This document shows, one piece after another, positions 43,852-56,100 of a stretch of DNA of 64,000 bases; the stretch's first letter is position 1; each line of letters starts with the position of its first letter. The notes under the pieces are model-generated. The model did no database searches. It saw only the letters and a list, made by a program, of their open reading frames with translations, and was not told the DNA's origin. Location of the stretch: contig NC_081413.1 of assembly GCF_030272615.1 (NCBI RefSeq), forward strand, positions 331,447,302 through 331,511,301, read 5' to 3'. Both the position numbers and the translations under genes were made by a program. The DNA is from Cryptomeria japonica. Lineage: Eukaryota; Streptophyta; Pinopsida; Cupressales; Cupressaceae.

Positions 43852-45178
43852 ATTAATGCTACCTGCATATGAGACCCCCCTATCAGACTATGTATGTGCA
43901 ATTGTGGGACCAAAGTCGCCTTGGTACAATGAAATATATACATATTTGAATACCCAATACATGTCACCAAATCTGTCTAGAAATCAAAAGAAGACATTTA
44001 TTCGTCAAGCATCTAGATACACCATCATAGCTGATACTCTATATAGAAAGGGTTTAGATGGAACTCTTCTCCGATGTCTGGATGAGAATGAAGCACACCT
44101 TGCTTTAAAAGAAGTCCATGATGGAATTTGTGGGGCTCACCAAAGCGGTCCGCCATTGTCAAAAAAACTGTTGAGAACCAGGTATTACTGGCCAACCATG
44201 GAAAAAGATGCTTACAAGTATGTACAGAAGTGTAAACAATGCCAAATGCATGGAGACCTTATTCATGCACCAACACAAGATCTTCAACCCATCACATCAC
44301 CGTGGCCATTTTCACAATGGGGATTAGATCTCGTAGGTAGAATCAACCCTACTTCGTCCAACGGGCACAAGTTTATCTTGACAGCCACTGAATACTTTAC
44401 AAAATGGGTTGAGGCAATTCCTTTAACATACACTATGGGAAAGCAGATATCAAAATTTATGCTCAACTACATTATATGTAGATATGGAGTTCCAATGTGC
44501 TTTGTTACAGATAACGGGTGTCCATTTAAAAACTAGGAAGTGAAAGAATTGTGTGACAAATTTCACATACAATAGAGATTTGCCACGCCATATTATCGAC
44601 AAAGTAGTGGACAAGTAGAGGCTACAAATAAAACAATATTGAAAATTCTTAAGAAAGTAGTCACTGGCATAGGATGGGACTGGCATCTCCAGCTAAATCC
44701 CACTCTCTGGGCTTACAGAACAGGAGTGCGCACCCCTACAGAAGCAACACCATATTCCTTGGTCTATGGTACATAAGCGATACTCCCCATTGAAATAGAA
44801 ATACCGTCTCTAAGAGTATCCTTACAGAACATTATATCAAAAGAAGACTACAGGGTAGCAAGGTTGCAAGAACTAGAAACCCTTGATGAAAAATGACAAA
44901 CAACATTCAATCATTTACAAGGATATCAAAATAGACTGAGGCGAAGCTATAATAAAAGGGTCTGCCCACGAACCTTTCAAGTGGGGGATCTAGTACTTAA
45001 AGAGAATCAAAGGAACTTAGCGAAACGAGAAAGGCCAGGGAAATTCGAACCTAATTGGCTAGGTCCTTTTATTATAACAAGGGTCATAGGCAATGGTGCC
45101 TATCATTTGGCTACCTTGGAGGGAAATCCAATCTCTGACCCTATGAACAACATGCATCTTAAGTGGTATTACACCTAA
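43852..45178 (+). pseudogene. int: Integrase of element B
   Basis: Single frame with stops at 44534, about 44573, about 44774 and about 44896. HHCC domain (VHDGICGAH...CKQCQMH), DDE core with GLDLVG near 44326, VTDNGCPFKN near 44505 and SGQVEATNK near 44600; a C-terminal part with FEPNWLGPFIITRVIGNGAYHL and a final stop at 45176. All catalytic acids present. Confidence 0.88.
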
Positions 45179-46338
45179 GGGTTGTGTAGTTTAGGTTTTA
45201 CTTTCCGCATTGCATATCATATCATTTAAAACATTGCATTACATATAGTTTATTTTTCAAACGCACCGCATTCTTAAAGTTTTGCATTCTCACATAGAAG
45301 CATCAAATAAAACAAGGCAACTGTTCAAGTTTATCATTCATTTTGCATCCTGAAAAGAAAACAAGGGTCATCGCCTTTCTTAGATATTTGAACATGAATT
45401 CTTTGGGGTTCTAAAGTCATTCATTCTCAACATTACCCTGCGACAACGTTTTACTTGTGGTTGGGTAGTGATTTCACTATTTGAGACTTGGTAACCCACA
45501 ATCTATCAATTGCTATATCTTACACCTTAACGAGATCTCTAATTCATTCTAGTCACCTAGTTGATCATATGACTAGTGAAAAATCTAAAAATTCTACTTC
45601 AGCACCACTGTAATTGTCACACCCAAGTAGGTTTCATTACTTACAAGTCAAGGCAAGAAAATAAAAATAAAAAGAGCTATGCCAAATATCCATCTAAAGG
45701 CAAAAAGAGAAATGATATATAACTGAAATATCATGTATACAAATACGATAAAAAGCTTGACTATGGGAACATGCAAGTAACTCCATCACGGCTATGAACG
45801 CCTACCAGCAATGGAGCAATATTTGAGAAATTACAGTCTATAACCTCGTCGGAGCTCTCAAGGCTTGCTGGCAGTGAGGCTCTATTCGGGATGCTTTTGA
45901 AGTTTGAAAAACCATGTAGCTAGTCATATAGGATGCTAAGGATCTTTAGTGAACAAAAGAGTGGGAATTAACTCATCTGCACACACATGGGCAAAAGAAG
46001 ATCAAAGTTTCAAGAACCAATGGGGAAGTTTTCCACATCTCCATTTGTAAATCCTAGTCACTAAGTGTGTTGAGATGAATGTTCCGAAGGGTCTTAGAGA
46101 TCAATTGACCGCTTATCTATGAAATGTTTTGCACCTTCATTTTCAATCAGTGTATTACAAATGCTGAAAAACACAGATAGTCAACCTTGTTTGAATAGGA
46201 AGTGCATCTTCATCTTGCATATTGCATTCACATAAGTCATGTCAAAAATTCATTTGTCTCCACATACATTTTGCAGATCATTATATCATATGGGTCTGCA
46301 CACTGAGGGCATAACTGAAAAAAATAATATAAAAATTA

Positions 46339-46490
46339 GATAAAATCCTGAAAAAAGCAAAAAAAATCAGATAAAGTCCTGAAAAAATCCAAAAAATCAG
46401 ATAAAGTCCTGAAAAAATCCAAAAAATCAGATAAAGTCCTGAAAAAAGCCAAAAAATCAGATAAAGTCCTGAAAAAATCCAAAAAAATTG
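46339..46490 (+). repeat. 30-bp A-rich tandem repeat, element B
   Basis: GATAAAGTCCTGAAAAAA units start at 46339, 46370, 46400, 46430 and 46460. A related 32-33-bp unit (TACGATCCTGAAAAAATC) follows at about 46552, 46584 and 46617. Confidence 0.85.
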
Positions 46491-47201
46491 AAAAACTCGA
46501 AATCCAAAAAAAATAAAATAATGGAAAACTCAAAATAACAAAAACATTCAAATACGATCATGAAAAAAACCAAAAAAATCAAATACGATCCTGAAAAAAT
46601 CAAACAAAAAAATCCATATACGATCCTGAAAAAATCAAACAAAGACATTCAAAAATCTACCTACATAATCCAAAAACATCGAAAAAGCTCTTGGAAAAGA
46701 ACTAAAAATCGAAAATCAATCAATCAAAAAAACTTGCAATAAAATGTCTTGTGAGAAACAAATACCCTAGCAGATATCCAGCAAACATTTCGCACGAAGT
46801 TAACAAAGGATATGACTATCCAGTCAAACATCTGCAATCAACTGATCTAATTATCTTATCAATCGTATCATATCCATATCAACGTGATCATTATCTTGTC
46901 TTAAACAGAAGAGGATACACTCAAAATCAGACAGGTCAGTCTTAAACGGGGTCCACAACTTTCTGAGATCGGACATTATCAACCATCACATCAAACAACT
47001 GAGAACGAAGGCACAAGGTCAGTATAGCTGCTGAATTTTGTCCGGGTCAGTCTTTATCTTTTTATCATTTGGCGACAGATATTGTTTCTATGCTACTCAA
47101 GGATGTCCAAAAGCAACTAGAGGAGCTATGATGAGCATTATCTTTTTCTTTGTTTGTTGTTTGTGGTGTGAACCGATGAAATTCTAGGGAAATTACTCTA
47201 G

Positions 47202-47257
47202 TGGGTGTCTGTGATAAGAGCCTTCACATCAAGGTGAAATCACCACACATACCTTGA
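47202..47257. promoter_or_regulatory. Shared hairpin block between convergent genes, element B
   Basis: Near-identical to 34551-34606 of element C, with GGTGAAATCACC at 47233-47244. See the C entry for the interpretation. Confidence 0.6.
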
Positions 47258-47640
47258 CCCCTAACGCAATTACCAGAATGGAGGGTTCACTCCTTGTTTG
47301 CTACGTGTTTGTTTCTACAATGAGATATCTTTGCATCTTGTTCCTTACACCCTAATGTGCTAAGCTTCATTGTTCAATAATAGGGCTCAGTGATGAATAT
47401 ATATTGACGCAATAAAATATGTGACACGGGTTCATGATTCATTCAATTTCATTATCATCTTCATCTCATTTGCTTATTGATAGTTTGTTGGTTTCTTGTC
47501 TCCTGTCTAAATCGCATTCTTTCTAACATTCTTTCTATCATCAATTTTTTCTCTCTATCATCTAACTAACATTTCTTCAAGGTGTATCTGAGTTAAAGTT
47601 GGTTCAACCATTATCATACCAAAAAAAACATTCATTATAA

Positions 47641-47790
47641 GATTCATTTGCATTCATTATAGATTCATTTGCATTCATTATAGATTCATTTGCATTCATT
47701 ATAAGATTCATTTGCATTCATTATAGATTCATTTGCATTCATTATAAGATTCATTTGCATTCATTATAGATTTCATTTGCATCGTTAATC
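47641..47790 (+). repeat. 21/22-nt tandem repeat, 7 copies, element B
   Basis: GATTCATTTGCATTCATTAT units start at 47641, 47662, 47683, 47705, 47726, 47748 and 47769; the length alternates between 21 and 22 through a single extra A. Confidence 0.9.
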
Positions 47791-47991
47791 CATACAAATA
47801 CAACCATTGCATTTTATAATCATATAAAATCAAATAGATATGCATTACAAAACTCATAGCATCATATAAGCATATAGGAAAAGCAAAACATAAATAGATC
47901 ATAGCTAAAACCCGCATATCATATATTCGACCTCAAAAAATGATAATGTGTGTGAATACAATAATTAAGCCCGAAGGCTCAGATAACATGA

Positions 47992-49905
47992 TCAACCAAC
48001 ACTGCCTCTATCAGCAGGTGGATCCTGTCCACTAGATCCTGCCCCAGGATGTCGAGATGGTCCCATAACACCACCATTGCTAGTCCTTCATGAAGTAGAT
48101 CTACTCGATCTCCTCCCCATGAATGCACTAAAACTAGGCTCTCTCTGACCCTCAGGGATGGCTCTCTCATATGCCTGTCTATAATAAATAGCCTCCTGCA
48201 CAGCAGTGAAATATCTCTCTCCCTAGTCGCGCGCATCTGTACCTGCTCTAAAAAGCTGATCAAAGGCATCCATAGTAATCTAACATTGTCACACTGCCTC
48301 ATCTCTCTCCCGCTGAAGACGCACTCGCTCCGCCTATAGGGCACCATAATCTACACAATAGGTCTCTCACTCAATATCTCGTCTAGCAACCTCATCCTCC
48401 AATCTCTGCACCCGTGCTCTAAGAGTCTGCAGCTCATCCTCATCACCAACCTCTCCTATCCCACCCTCTGCGGCAAACGCATCCTCCAACTCTGGCATAT
48501 CATCATCATCATCATCCCCACCCTCGCTACTCGATGACTCCGAGGAATCATCGTTGTCCTCACTGCTAATAGACTCAGTGTCTCCACCAATGTCTATATC
48601 CTCATCTCCACCGTCCCCACCACCTCCTCCCCCGTCTCCATCATCTCCACAGTCTCCACCACCTCCTCCCCCATCTCCTCCATCTCCTTCAGCCCTCTCC
48701 CCTGCGTCTATCCTCAAACGCTATCTAGGATGGTGAATCTGCTGTGTTGTAATCGGAACAACAGGATCAGTCAAAGGCACTAGCCTGTGCCTAGCAAACC
48801 ATGCATCATACTCCGTTGTCATCCTTGGATCCACTCCACCCCTACCCCAACCCCAGAGTAATGGCTGCAACGAATCAAACTTAGCAGAGGCAACATGTGG
48901 CTGAATACACACACCCCAATCAGATACCTCATGAGATACACGAGTAAAATATGCAATAACCACAGGTGTCACCTGTACCTCACCAAACTGTCTAAGAACA
49001 CGTCCAGGAAGATACATCTCTATGATCCGCTAAGTCTCAAAAGTCCTACCAATAAGATATCTCTGCTGGTGGTAGAAAGACAAGTGCACTACATCATCAG
49101 GCCAACCGGGGCAATCTAAGTAAGGTCTCCAAATTAAATGTTGCAATATATCCAACTGATGTCTCCAGTACAAGGTGTTCCCCGAACCCCTGTGTCTGAT
49201 ACCTGCTGTATACCTAAAAGCATAAGGCTCACCAGGCTGCAAATCTACATGAACGACAGGCCTAGAAATAGAAATGTGCTCCCATGCCCATGTCTGTAGC
49301 AAAGTAACACCACAACTGATAGAATGGTATCCCAGATACACAATACCATGCATCTGATAATACAACATGGCAAGTAGACAAGGACCCCAAGCATATAGTC
49401 GACGATGCACAATCATATCATGGAGCACTCTGCCCCATCCAACTGGAAACCCATGACCTCGTCGATCAGGTATCAGTAAACCACCGACAATACCACATAA
49501 TACAATGGTCAGGTCATCATAGTCTAATTGGGCCCACGGGATCTCATAACAGCCACTGATCTGCAAATCCTGAATCTCACACTCAAAAAGTGCACATAGT
49601 CCAGCAATGCCATCGTCATGGTCATATATAACCCTCTCACCATGAATGGGAATACGCAGTATATGCCATACATCCTCTAAAGTAATGGATGCCTCACCAG
49701 TCAGAAGATGAAATGAACACGTCTCTGAGTGCCACCGCTCTATCAAAGTTGTAGTCATGGCCCTGTTGGCCGTCACCTCTGGCAAATGCAATACATGGTA
49801 AAGACCAAGCTGACAAATATGCTCAATCTCATCATCTAGTAGGTCAGCTCAAAGATCAAGTCCACTAGGCCTGCTCTGTCGACAGTATAACACTCCAATG
49901 TTCTC
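47992..49905 (-). pseudogene. Antisense PMD gene of element B, exon 2
   Basis: Minus-strand frame of 638 codons broken only by stops. From the start: LLDDEIEHICQLGLYHVL, then the plant mobile domain with TTTLIERWHSETCSFHLLTG, ASITLEDVWHILRIPIHGE, GGLLIPDRRGHGFPVGWG, YAWGPCLLAMLYYQM, LLQTWAWEHISISRP, FRYTAGIRHRG (49030-49791). Then an acidic and glycine-rich region with DGGGGGGD and DDDDDDMPELED (48450-48717), a helical TLRARVQRLEDEVARRD segment, and an S/G-rich tail ending GSVG at TGA 47992. Starts after an acceptor-like CTCGTTTGTAG. Length and order match element C's exon 2 (618 codons). Confidence 0.8.
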
Positions 49906-50310
49906 CTACAAACGAGAAAATAATCAAAATATCAGATGTCGGATCCAGCTAAACTTAAAATATTTTCAAACGCATGACAACAACTTACATTTACAACGAA
50001 TGCGTAACAGTTATGACTTATGCGGTACAAATATGGCTCTTGCGTGACGATTGAAGCTAATGCATGACATAATGAGCGTATGCGTAACAAATAACACTTA
50101 TGCGTAATGATATACATGAATGTGGTATGATACAGCTAATGCGTGACACTTACGACGCATGCGTAACATTTACAGCGAATGCGGTACACTAAGCACTAAT
50201 GCGTAAAAATTGACAAGCAATTGCGTAAGGCATGGCAAAAATTGATCATGAAATTTTTTGGAAAAAAGGCATAAAAATAGGAAAAAATCAGGGAAAAGCA
50301 TGAAAAATAC
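49906..50310 (-). other. Predicted intron of antisense PMD gene, element B
   Basis: 405 nt, donor GTATTTTTC, acceptor TTCTCGTTTGTAG, phase 0 on both sides, as in C. It contains the twelve-copy phased array. Confidence 0.55.
49997..50231 (-). repeat. Phased TTACGCATTCG array in the antisense intron of B: 12 copies, 20-nt period
   Basis: Aligned on ATGCG (plus strand), copies sit at 50000, 50020, 50040, 50060, 50080, 50100, 50120, 50139, 50159, 50179, 50199 and 50221. Read on the minus strand they are GTTACGCATTCG, GTCACGCATTAG, GTACCGCATTCG and similar: the same motif family as in the sense leader, but at a period of 20 instead of 22 nt. Confidence 0.88.
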
Positions 50311-50388
50311 CATGCCACCAGTCCCAGGAGGTCTCTAAAATGAACGTACTCGGTCCGACAAGTGCAATCGAGCTCTATAACCAGACAT
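50311..50388 (-). pseudogene. Antisense PMD gene of element B, exon 1
   Basis: ATG at 50388, 26 codons to a GGCATG/GTATTT donor, phase 0. Basic N-terminus (MSGYRARLHLSDRVRSF) then an in-frame TAG and RPPGTGGM. It corresponds to exon 1 of C in position, size and charge, although the sequences differ. Confidence 0.5.
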
Positions 50389-50479
50389 GATGACCGAAAA
50401 CTCAAAAACAAGCGCAAAAATTGCAAAGAAACCAAAGAACTACCAAATCACAAATGAGCAAATAAAAACCTAGAATTGT

Positions 50480-50489
50480 CTATTTATAG
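50480..50489 (-). promoter_or_regulatory. Antisense promoter TATA box, element B
   Basis: Minus strand GCTATAAATA, about 92 nt upstream of the exon-1 ATG. Confidence 0.6.
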
Positions 50490-50750
50490 CTCAAAATTAG
50501 GGTTTTAAGACACTCCGACGCTCGTGGTCCCCGCTAGCTTGAAACAACTTGTAGCCTACTCAAACGATCTTGAAATGACACAAAATTTGACACGCTTGCT
50601 CTTTACATTGGTATCGAAAACATGGTCTCTTTTTTTTAATTTTTCGACCACCTTTTCCGAGGGGGCATATTTACACTATACAGCAATACCAAGGCATACT
50701 GGGGCAAAAATTTTCGTTTTCTTTGAAACAATGTCATTCTGACTTTGTCT

Positions 50751-50764
50751 CAAAGAGGGGCAAA
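50751..50764 (+). other. Polypurine tract of element B
   Basis: CAAAGAGGGGCAAA directly before the 3' LTR; same core as in C. Confidence 0.75.
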
Positions 50765-52032
50765 TGTAGACACCTAAAAATGTCTCATTGATCATGTACT
50801 AATTATTCCTCTAATTGATTAAATAATCTTTATTATTTAATTAAGTCAATTAAACTTATTCTTCTAAATTCTTCTAATTTCATATTTCCTCATCATCTTT
50901 ATAATTATTTCTATTTCTATTTCTATCATCATTTAATCATTTTAATCATTTTCTAAATATTAATTAAATATTTATTATTTAATTAATTATGATTAATTCC
51001 CCAATTTAAATAATCTTTATTATTTAAATAAATTAATTCTCAATTTCTATCTCTAATCATGTAATCATTCAACCCTCTTCTAAATATTAATTAAATATTT
51101 ATTATTTAATTAATTGTGATTTAAATCATTTAAATTAAATAATCTTTATTATTTAATTAAATTTCATTTCTAAATAATTAAATAGTTTCTTTAAATTATT
51201 TAATTAGCTAATTAATTCTTCCAATTCCAAATCCCCAAATTCTAATTTCATTTAATTTCATATTCTTCTAATTTCTTCCAAATTCAAATACATGTGCATG
51301 ATTTCAAAAAAACAAATTGAAAATCAAAGTCAAGTTCTAAATATATTCAAATGCTAAATTGAATTAATAAATTCAATTATTTGAATAATATCTCATGCAA
51401 GGATTAAATTAATAATTTAAATCTAAATGCAAGCACATGCTAAATTAATTAATTAAATCATTTATCTCTCCAACTTCTATTTCCATCCTTCAGTTAGCTT
51501 TTTCTAAATTTAGCTCTCTGTGTCATCCTCTTTATTTCCTCCAATCATTCTTTTTCTTCCTTCAGTTAACTCTTTCATCAATTAGTTGACTCCTTTAATC
51601 TATTCAATCTATTGAGTTTCACTCCTACAATCAACAGTTCAACTATCAACTTGCATTTGATCTCACCTGAGTTTACACCTCTTGATCATTTTGTTCCACC
51701 TTTCAATCAATCTTCTCCAATTTTCTATAAAATGAGCATCCATTCTCCATTTTCAACAATCACAAACTTCGAATCTTTGTGCCACTTGCAGGTTACCAGC
51801 GCAATATCTAAGAGCCATCATACCACGAAGAGAAGAAGAGCAATGGAAGCAATATGCACATCTTGGGAATAGAGAGTTTTATTTGAATTGATTTCATTAT
51901 TAATTCCTGTTTTGCTTGATGATTGCATTATTTCATTGTCTAGTTTGTTAGGTTTGTTAATTAGACAGGGATTCGTGATTTCCTTGGTGTTTCTAATTGA
52001 TAGCTTTAAGATGAATTCTAGCACGCTTTACA
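50765..52032 (+). repeat. 3' LTR of element B
   Basis: Starts TGTAGACACC, ends CTTTACA, followed by GATAG. One copy of the 177-bp unit. TATA box TATAAAA at 51726-51732. Confidence 0.92.
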
Positions 52033-52037
52033 GATAG

Positions 52038-52221
52038 AACAACCTAGAAGGCTTCCCCAATGCACATACAGTGCTGACATCATTGAAGAAGACATGTCCC
52101 TAGTTGATAATTAAATGAACCTTTTCTTAGGACATTACATTACTTCATTAAGCACATCCAGCCAACCTAAACATCTGATATACTGCACCAACTTTCTTAT
52201 GTACATAATGGAGGCTAGTCA
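52038..52221 (+). repeat. D 5' LTR, right part
   Basis: Continues D's LTR after B: AACAACCTAGAAGGCTTCCC matches GGAACATCCTAGAAAGCTTTCC at about 60875 in the 3' LTR. Ends CTAGTCA. Confidence 0.85.
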
Positions 52222-52530
52222 TTTTTGGCGCCATTGTCAGGGATGGTATCAAGCTAGGAAAGTCTCTAGGTTTTCAGAATCTTTCTCTTGTTTTCCTAGA
52301 ACTATAGTTTTCATTCAAAGCACTTAAGATTGTTAGAAATTTTGCAGGTACCACAAGAAAATCTAGCAACAAAAAAATTGATTTTGGATCCATGAATCAC
52401 AACAACCAAGAGCTAATGTCATTACCAACAAGTTTGGAAATTAATGAAGACATGTTCTCTAGCATTATAGATCAATTTTGTTCATGTATTGTGTTGGTTA
52501 ATAGATTTGTCTTTTACACATTCTAATTAT
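52222..52530 (+). other. Primer-binding site, leader and possible gag start of D
   Basis: TTTTTGGCGCCATTGTCAGG (52222-52241) is the primer site. After about 130 nt comes a short frame from 52391 (MNHNNQELMSLPTSLEINED) that could be the start of a Gag; it loses coding character by about 52510. No further gag-pol follows. Confidence 0.4.
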
Positions 52531-53173
52531 TTGACTTCCGCATGCCCATAAACAAAAGACAAAAACACACCAACAGTTGGATAACTGCTTAAACAGTTAA
52601 CCTCTGTATATGGGTACAACTCCCCAAGAATAATTTTCAATTAGCTTAAATTATGATGATTCTCATGCACACTTTTTACAAGAAAGTATTAAAGGCACTT
52701 AAGCATTCATATGTCAACACAAAATGAACACTGCAATATTTTAAAGTACAGATTTCTTCTTAAAGCTCACAGACTTTCATTCCTCTAATCGGCAAGATAG
52801 ACAAGTTCAAAAGTTTTCCTTTCACACATTCATATACACTGCATTAGAAAGATAACACATTCCGCAATTGAATCAAATCTTCATAGACATTCACACTTCA
52901 ATTCATAAACACATAGATTTATAAGACGGAAAATGTCGCAACTTCATTCACAAACAAAATTGCCTTTCTTTTTCAGAGTACATAGTATTGCAAAAAAGAA
53001 GATAAAGCTTTATGTTTTATCTTAACCCAAAAATTATTGGACCTTTGACAAGGCTTTTAATCAAGTATATATAGCTGCCAGGATATGATAGTTTGTTACA
53101 ATTGAACCAGAGTCAAAAGATTAACCCTTCATGAGAGTTAAAGAAGTCTATCTTAAAAACTAAAAAACAACTA
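52531..53173. other. A/T-rich interior of D, nothing recognised
   Basis: No ORF, repeat array or promoter that I can support. Confidence 0.5.
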
Positions 53174-56100
53174 CTAAACAATAAAAACGGCATAAGCCAC
53201 GAGCAACAGTGATGTGACCAAGCTCCTACAGATGATGTGGTCTCCACCTATTTGTCCTGCGATGAAGGGGTTCTTCGAATATTTCGCCATTCCAAGTGAG
53301 CTAAGGAGAAGTTGAGAATAAGCTGATAATGTGGAAAATCGATATGTAGAATTTGTTGCTTCCACACTTCTCTCTTTTTTCTCACCGGCACAACCTTACC
53401 CTTATGCGTCTCAAGATGATCAAAGCAAACCACTAACATGGATTCAATTCTTGCAATTTTTGAAAAATCCTCTATTGTCAAGGATTTTGTTTCTTGGATT
53501 TGCTACACTAGATCTTTGAAAGCTTGAATCATATTAGATGAGTCCTCAAGCATCTTCTTATCTTCTTTTAGGAGTTGAAGATCTATGCACTTCATGTCTT
53601 TTTGCATAGTATTTTTCAGTTCTTTTAACCTTTAAAATCTTAATGGATTCCTCATGTCCTTGTTCAGTAATTGAATTTCTCCACTCAATATATTTTCTTT
53701 GCATACGAAAAGTAAATTGTCATCAAGACCATGAACCGACTTTTCTGCTAGGAAATTCATTACTCCATACCTCTGTGTATCCCTCATTTTCTTCAATACA
53801 ACCACCCACTTGCTTTTCTCTTTTTCCCAAGCAACTATTTCTGTTTCCAACTCCTTACCCACAAAATTTGCATTTTCAAATACCTTGACCAGATCGGAAA
53901 TGTAGCTAGTTCCTTGCTGGGCAATTGATTCCAACCATTCACTAAAGACATCTGCAGCCATTCAGCTTCTTTGAACCTAATCAAGCAGTCTGCGATTTAT
54001 TGGGGATCTTGGATCAAACGACTAAGGGACTTGAGAAAGCGGTTGAAGATTAGGATCATGTATAGCATTGATGTATTGGGCTATTTGCATTATGATCTGC
54101 TTCATTTCATTTTTATCCTTTTCATCTTTCCAAGTTCTGGTGAGAATCCTTTTAGTGGAAGTCTCCAAGTGCTTAGCATCCGCAGCTCGAGAGGTCACCC
54201 CTAAGTCAATCTTTTCAATGACAAAGTCCTTCTCAGTGATATTATCTGCATCTTTATCTGTTGGGAGTCTGGCCACCTCTGTAATACAATGTCATGTTTG
54301 GTCATCCACATCAATCATCACTTCAGTCTAAGTCTCTTGGACTTTGATGTTCTTCCCAGACATTTACTGACCATGTCCTCCATTGGGATTGAGATAGGAA
54401 TTACATTCCTTTTCTTGGTAAGAGAAGCACTTAACCATTTGGGAACAATAGATGTTTCCCTAGGTAGTAGTGACAAAGGTCATGGTGTTCACAGAATCAT
54501 CAGGTTCTTGGATTTTTGTTCCCTTATCAGCAGCACTTGTAATGAGCTTGTCCTGCATCTGAGCATCCATTACCCCTTGAGTTTCTTCTTTAGAATCCAA
54601 ATCTACTACAAGTGAACTTGTAAGGAGTTCTTGACTGCTTTTCCTAGTACGAGATCTGGTGACACGAGCAAGGGCGGAACCCACATAAGATTCTCCTAAA
54701 TTTGCAATTTTGGTTTTCTCCGTCCTCTATTTCTCATTACCTGCAATATCGATAGCAATGTCAGAAGGAGAAAGAGATGATTGATAAGTTGCACTAGTTC
54801 GACCAACTTTTCTACTCTTAGGTGCAGATATGGGTTGTTGTCCAAAACGACGATCTTTCAACCATCTTTTTGTTCGTCTAATCACATTGAAGGTTTTGGC
54901 CTGAATATTGTCATCCCCTTTCCTATCCCAATCAACCTCTGGAATAGGTTTCCCCTGTATCTTCTCATTGAACTCAGGATCAACTACTTCCTCACCTTCG
55001 TCTTCTTGTACATCAGAGATATTCATGGACAAAACCATTGTCACAATTTGTTGAGCTGTGAACCTCGACCACAATTCTTCTGACTTCAAATTCATCACCA
55101 CAGTTCTCCCAGTAATCTTCTAGCTGAGGTTCATGACAAAAACCATCACCAACATTTAAGCTCTATATAGAAAACCTTCGACTGTCAAATTTATGTCTAG
55201 CAACATATAACTGCAGATTGAACTTCTTGAATTCAAGTTCAAGGTTCAAGGCATCTGAAACTGATCTACAACTATAGTATCCCAGCTCTATTGGAAAGAC
55301 AACCCAAGAATTTCCTCCACTTCTTTTATCAATATAAGCTAGCTGTCGATTGACTTCAACTAAAATGTAGCTATCCAGAGCATACCTGGGTAACCTGAAA
55401 GGTTCACCCTGAAAGCTGCCAACTCTAATATATGTGAACTGAGAAAAGTGGATAAAGAAACTACCATAAATACCAATAAATTCCATTGCTTTTATCGACA
55501 ATCTCCTGTTTGTATTACCTTGTAACTCATGAACTAATCTTCCTGCAAAAATGTCATTCCATCTCATGAAGTTTTCTACATATCTCTGCTCCTGCAAGTG
55601 AGGATAGTATTTATATACTCTTATTCCATCAATCCAGGGTTCATGGTGTAAGCCATTCCAATCTCAGGTGCAAGCAATCGTATAGAATAGGTATGAAGAC
55701 ATATAGAAACCACTCATCCCCACAAATTTGTTTAAACTCTCATGCAATCTCTCTGCAACAACTTGTCCCCAATCTAGGTAGGCACTTCCATTCAACATGA
55801 CTTGGATGTAGAAATACATCTAGTCTTCCCAGTAAAAGGCATGGGCATTTCCTTTGAATCTATTCAACAGAACAAAAATATCCCGTACCTCTGTTATGAA
55901 GTGCTCTTTGGTGAGTGGCCTTGGTAATCTGGAACCTCCCTTTTGAATTTTCAATAACTAGTTCCTAGCAATTACAGTTTTGTAAGTGCTCTTCTTCTCA
56001 GAAAAGAAGGAGTATGAAATACCAATGGTCCAATCTTCATACGGCTCCTTATGAGGAATGCCCATAGCTGCCATTATTGTTCCCATGTCTATCTTCAACA

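Larger units (their letters stand above)
45179..47991 (+). other. Convergent intergenic region of element B
   Basis: No gene seen. It holds a 30-bp tandem repeat (46339-46490), a related 32-bp repeat (46552-46640), the shared hairpin block (47202-47257) and a 21/22-nt tandem repeat (47641-47790). At 45440-46130 there is unique-looking sequence with CCTCGTCGGAGCTCTCAAGG and similar blocks, comparable in texture to the leader blocks. Confidence 0.5.
15552..52032 (+). mobile_element. Element B: full-structure Tat retrotransposon containing nested C
   Basis: LTRs 15552-17003 and 50765-52032, duplication GATAG, primer site, leader, gag-pro-pol with RT, two RNase H domains and integrase, an antisense PMD gene, and a polypurine tract. 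Total span is 36.5 kb; after removing C (17.5 kb) B itself is about 19 kb, large for the superfamily but within what is known for Tat/Ogre-type elements. Gag-pol carries several nonsense codons and one frameshift, so it is no longer autonomous. LTR copies are close to identical apart from a 177-bp duplication in the 5' copy and scattered substitutions. Confidence 0.9.
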
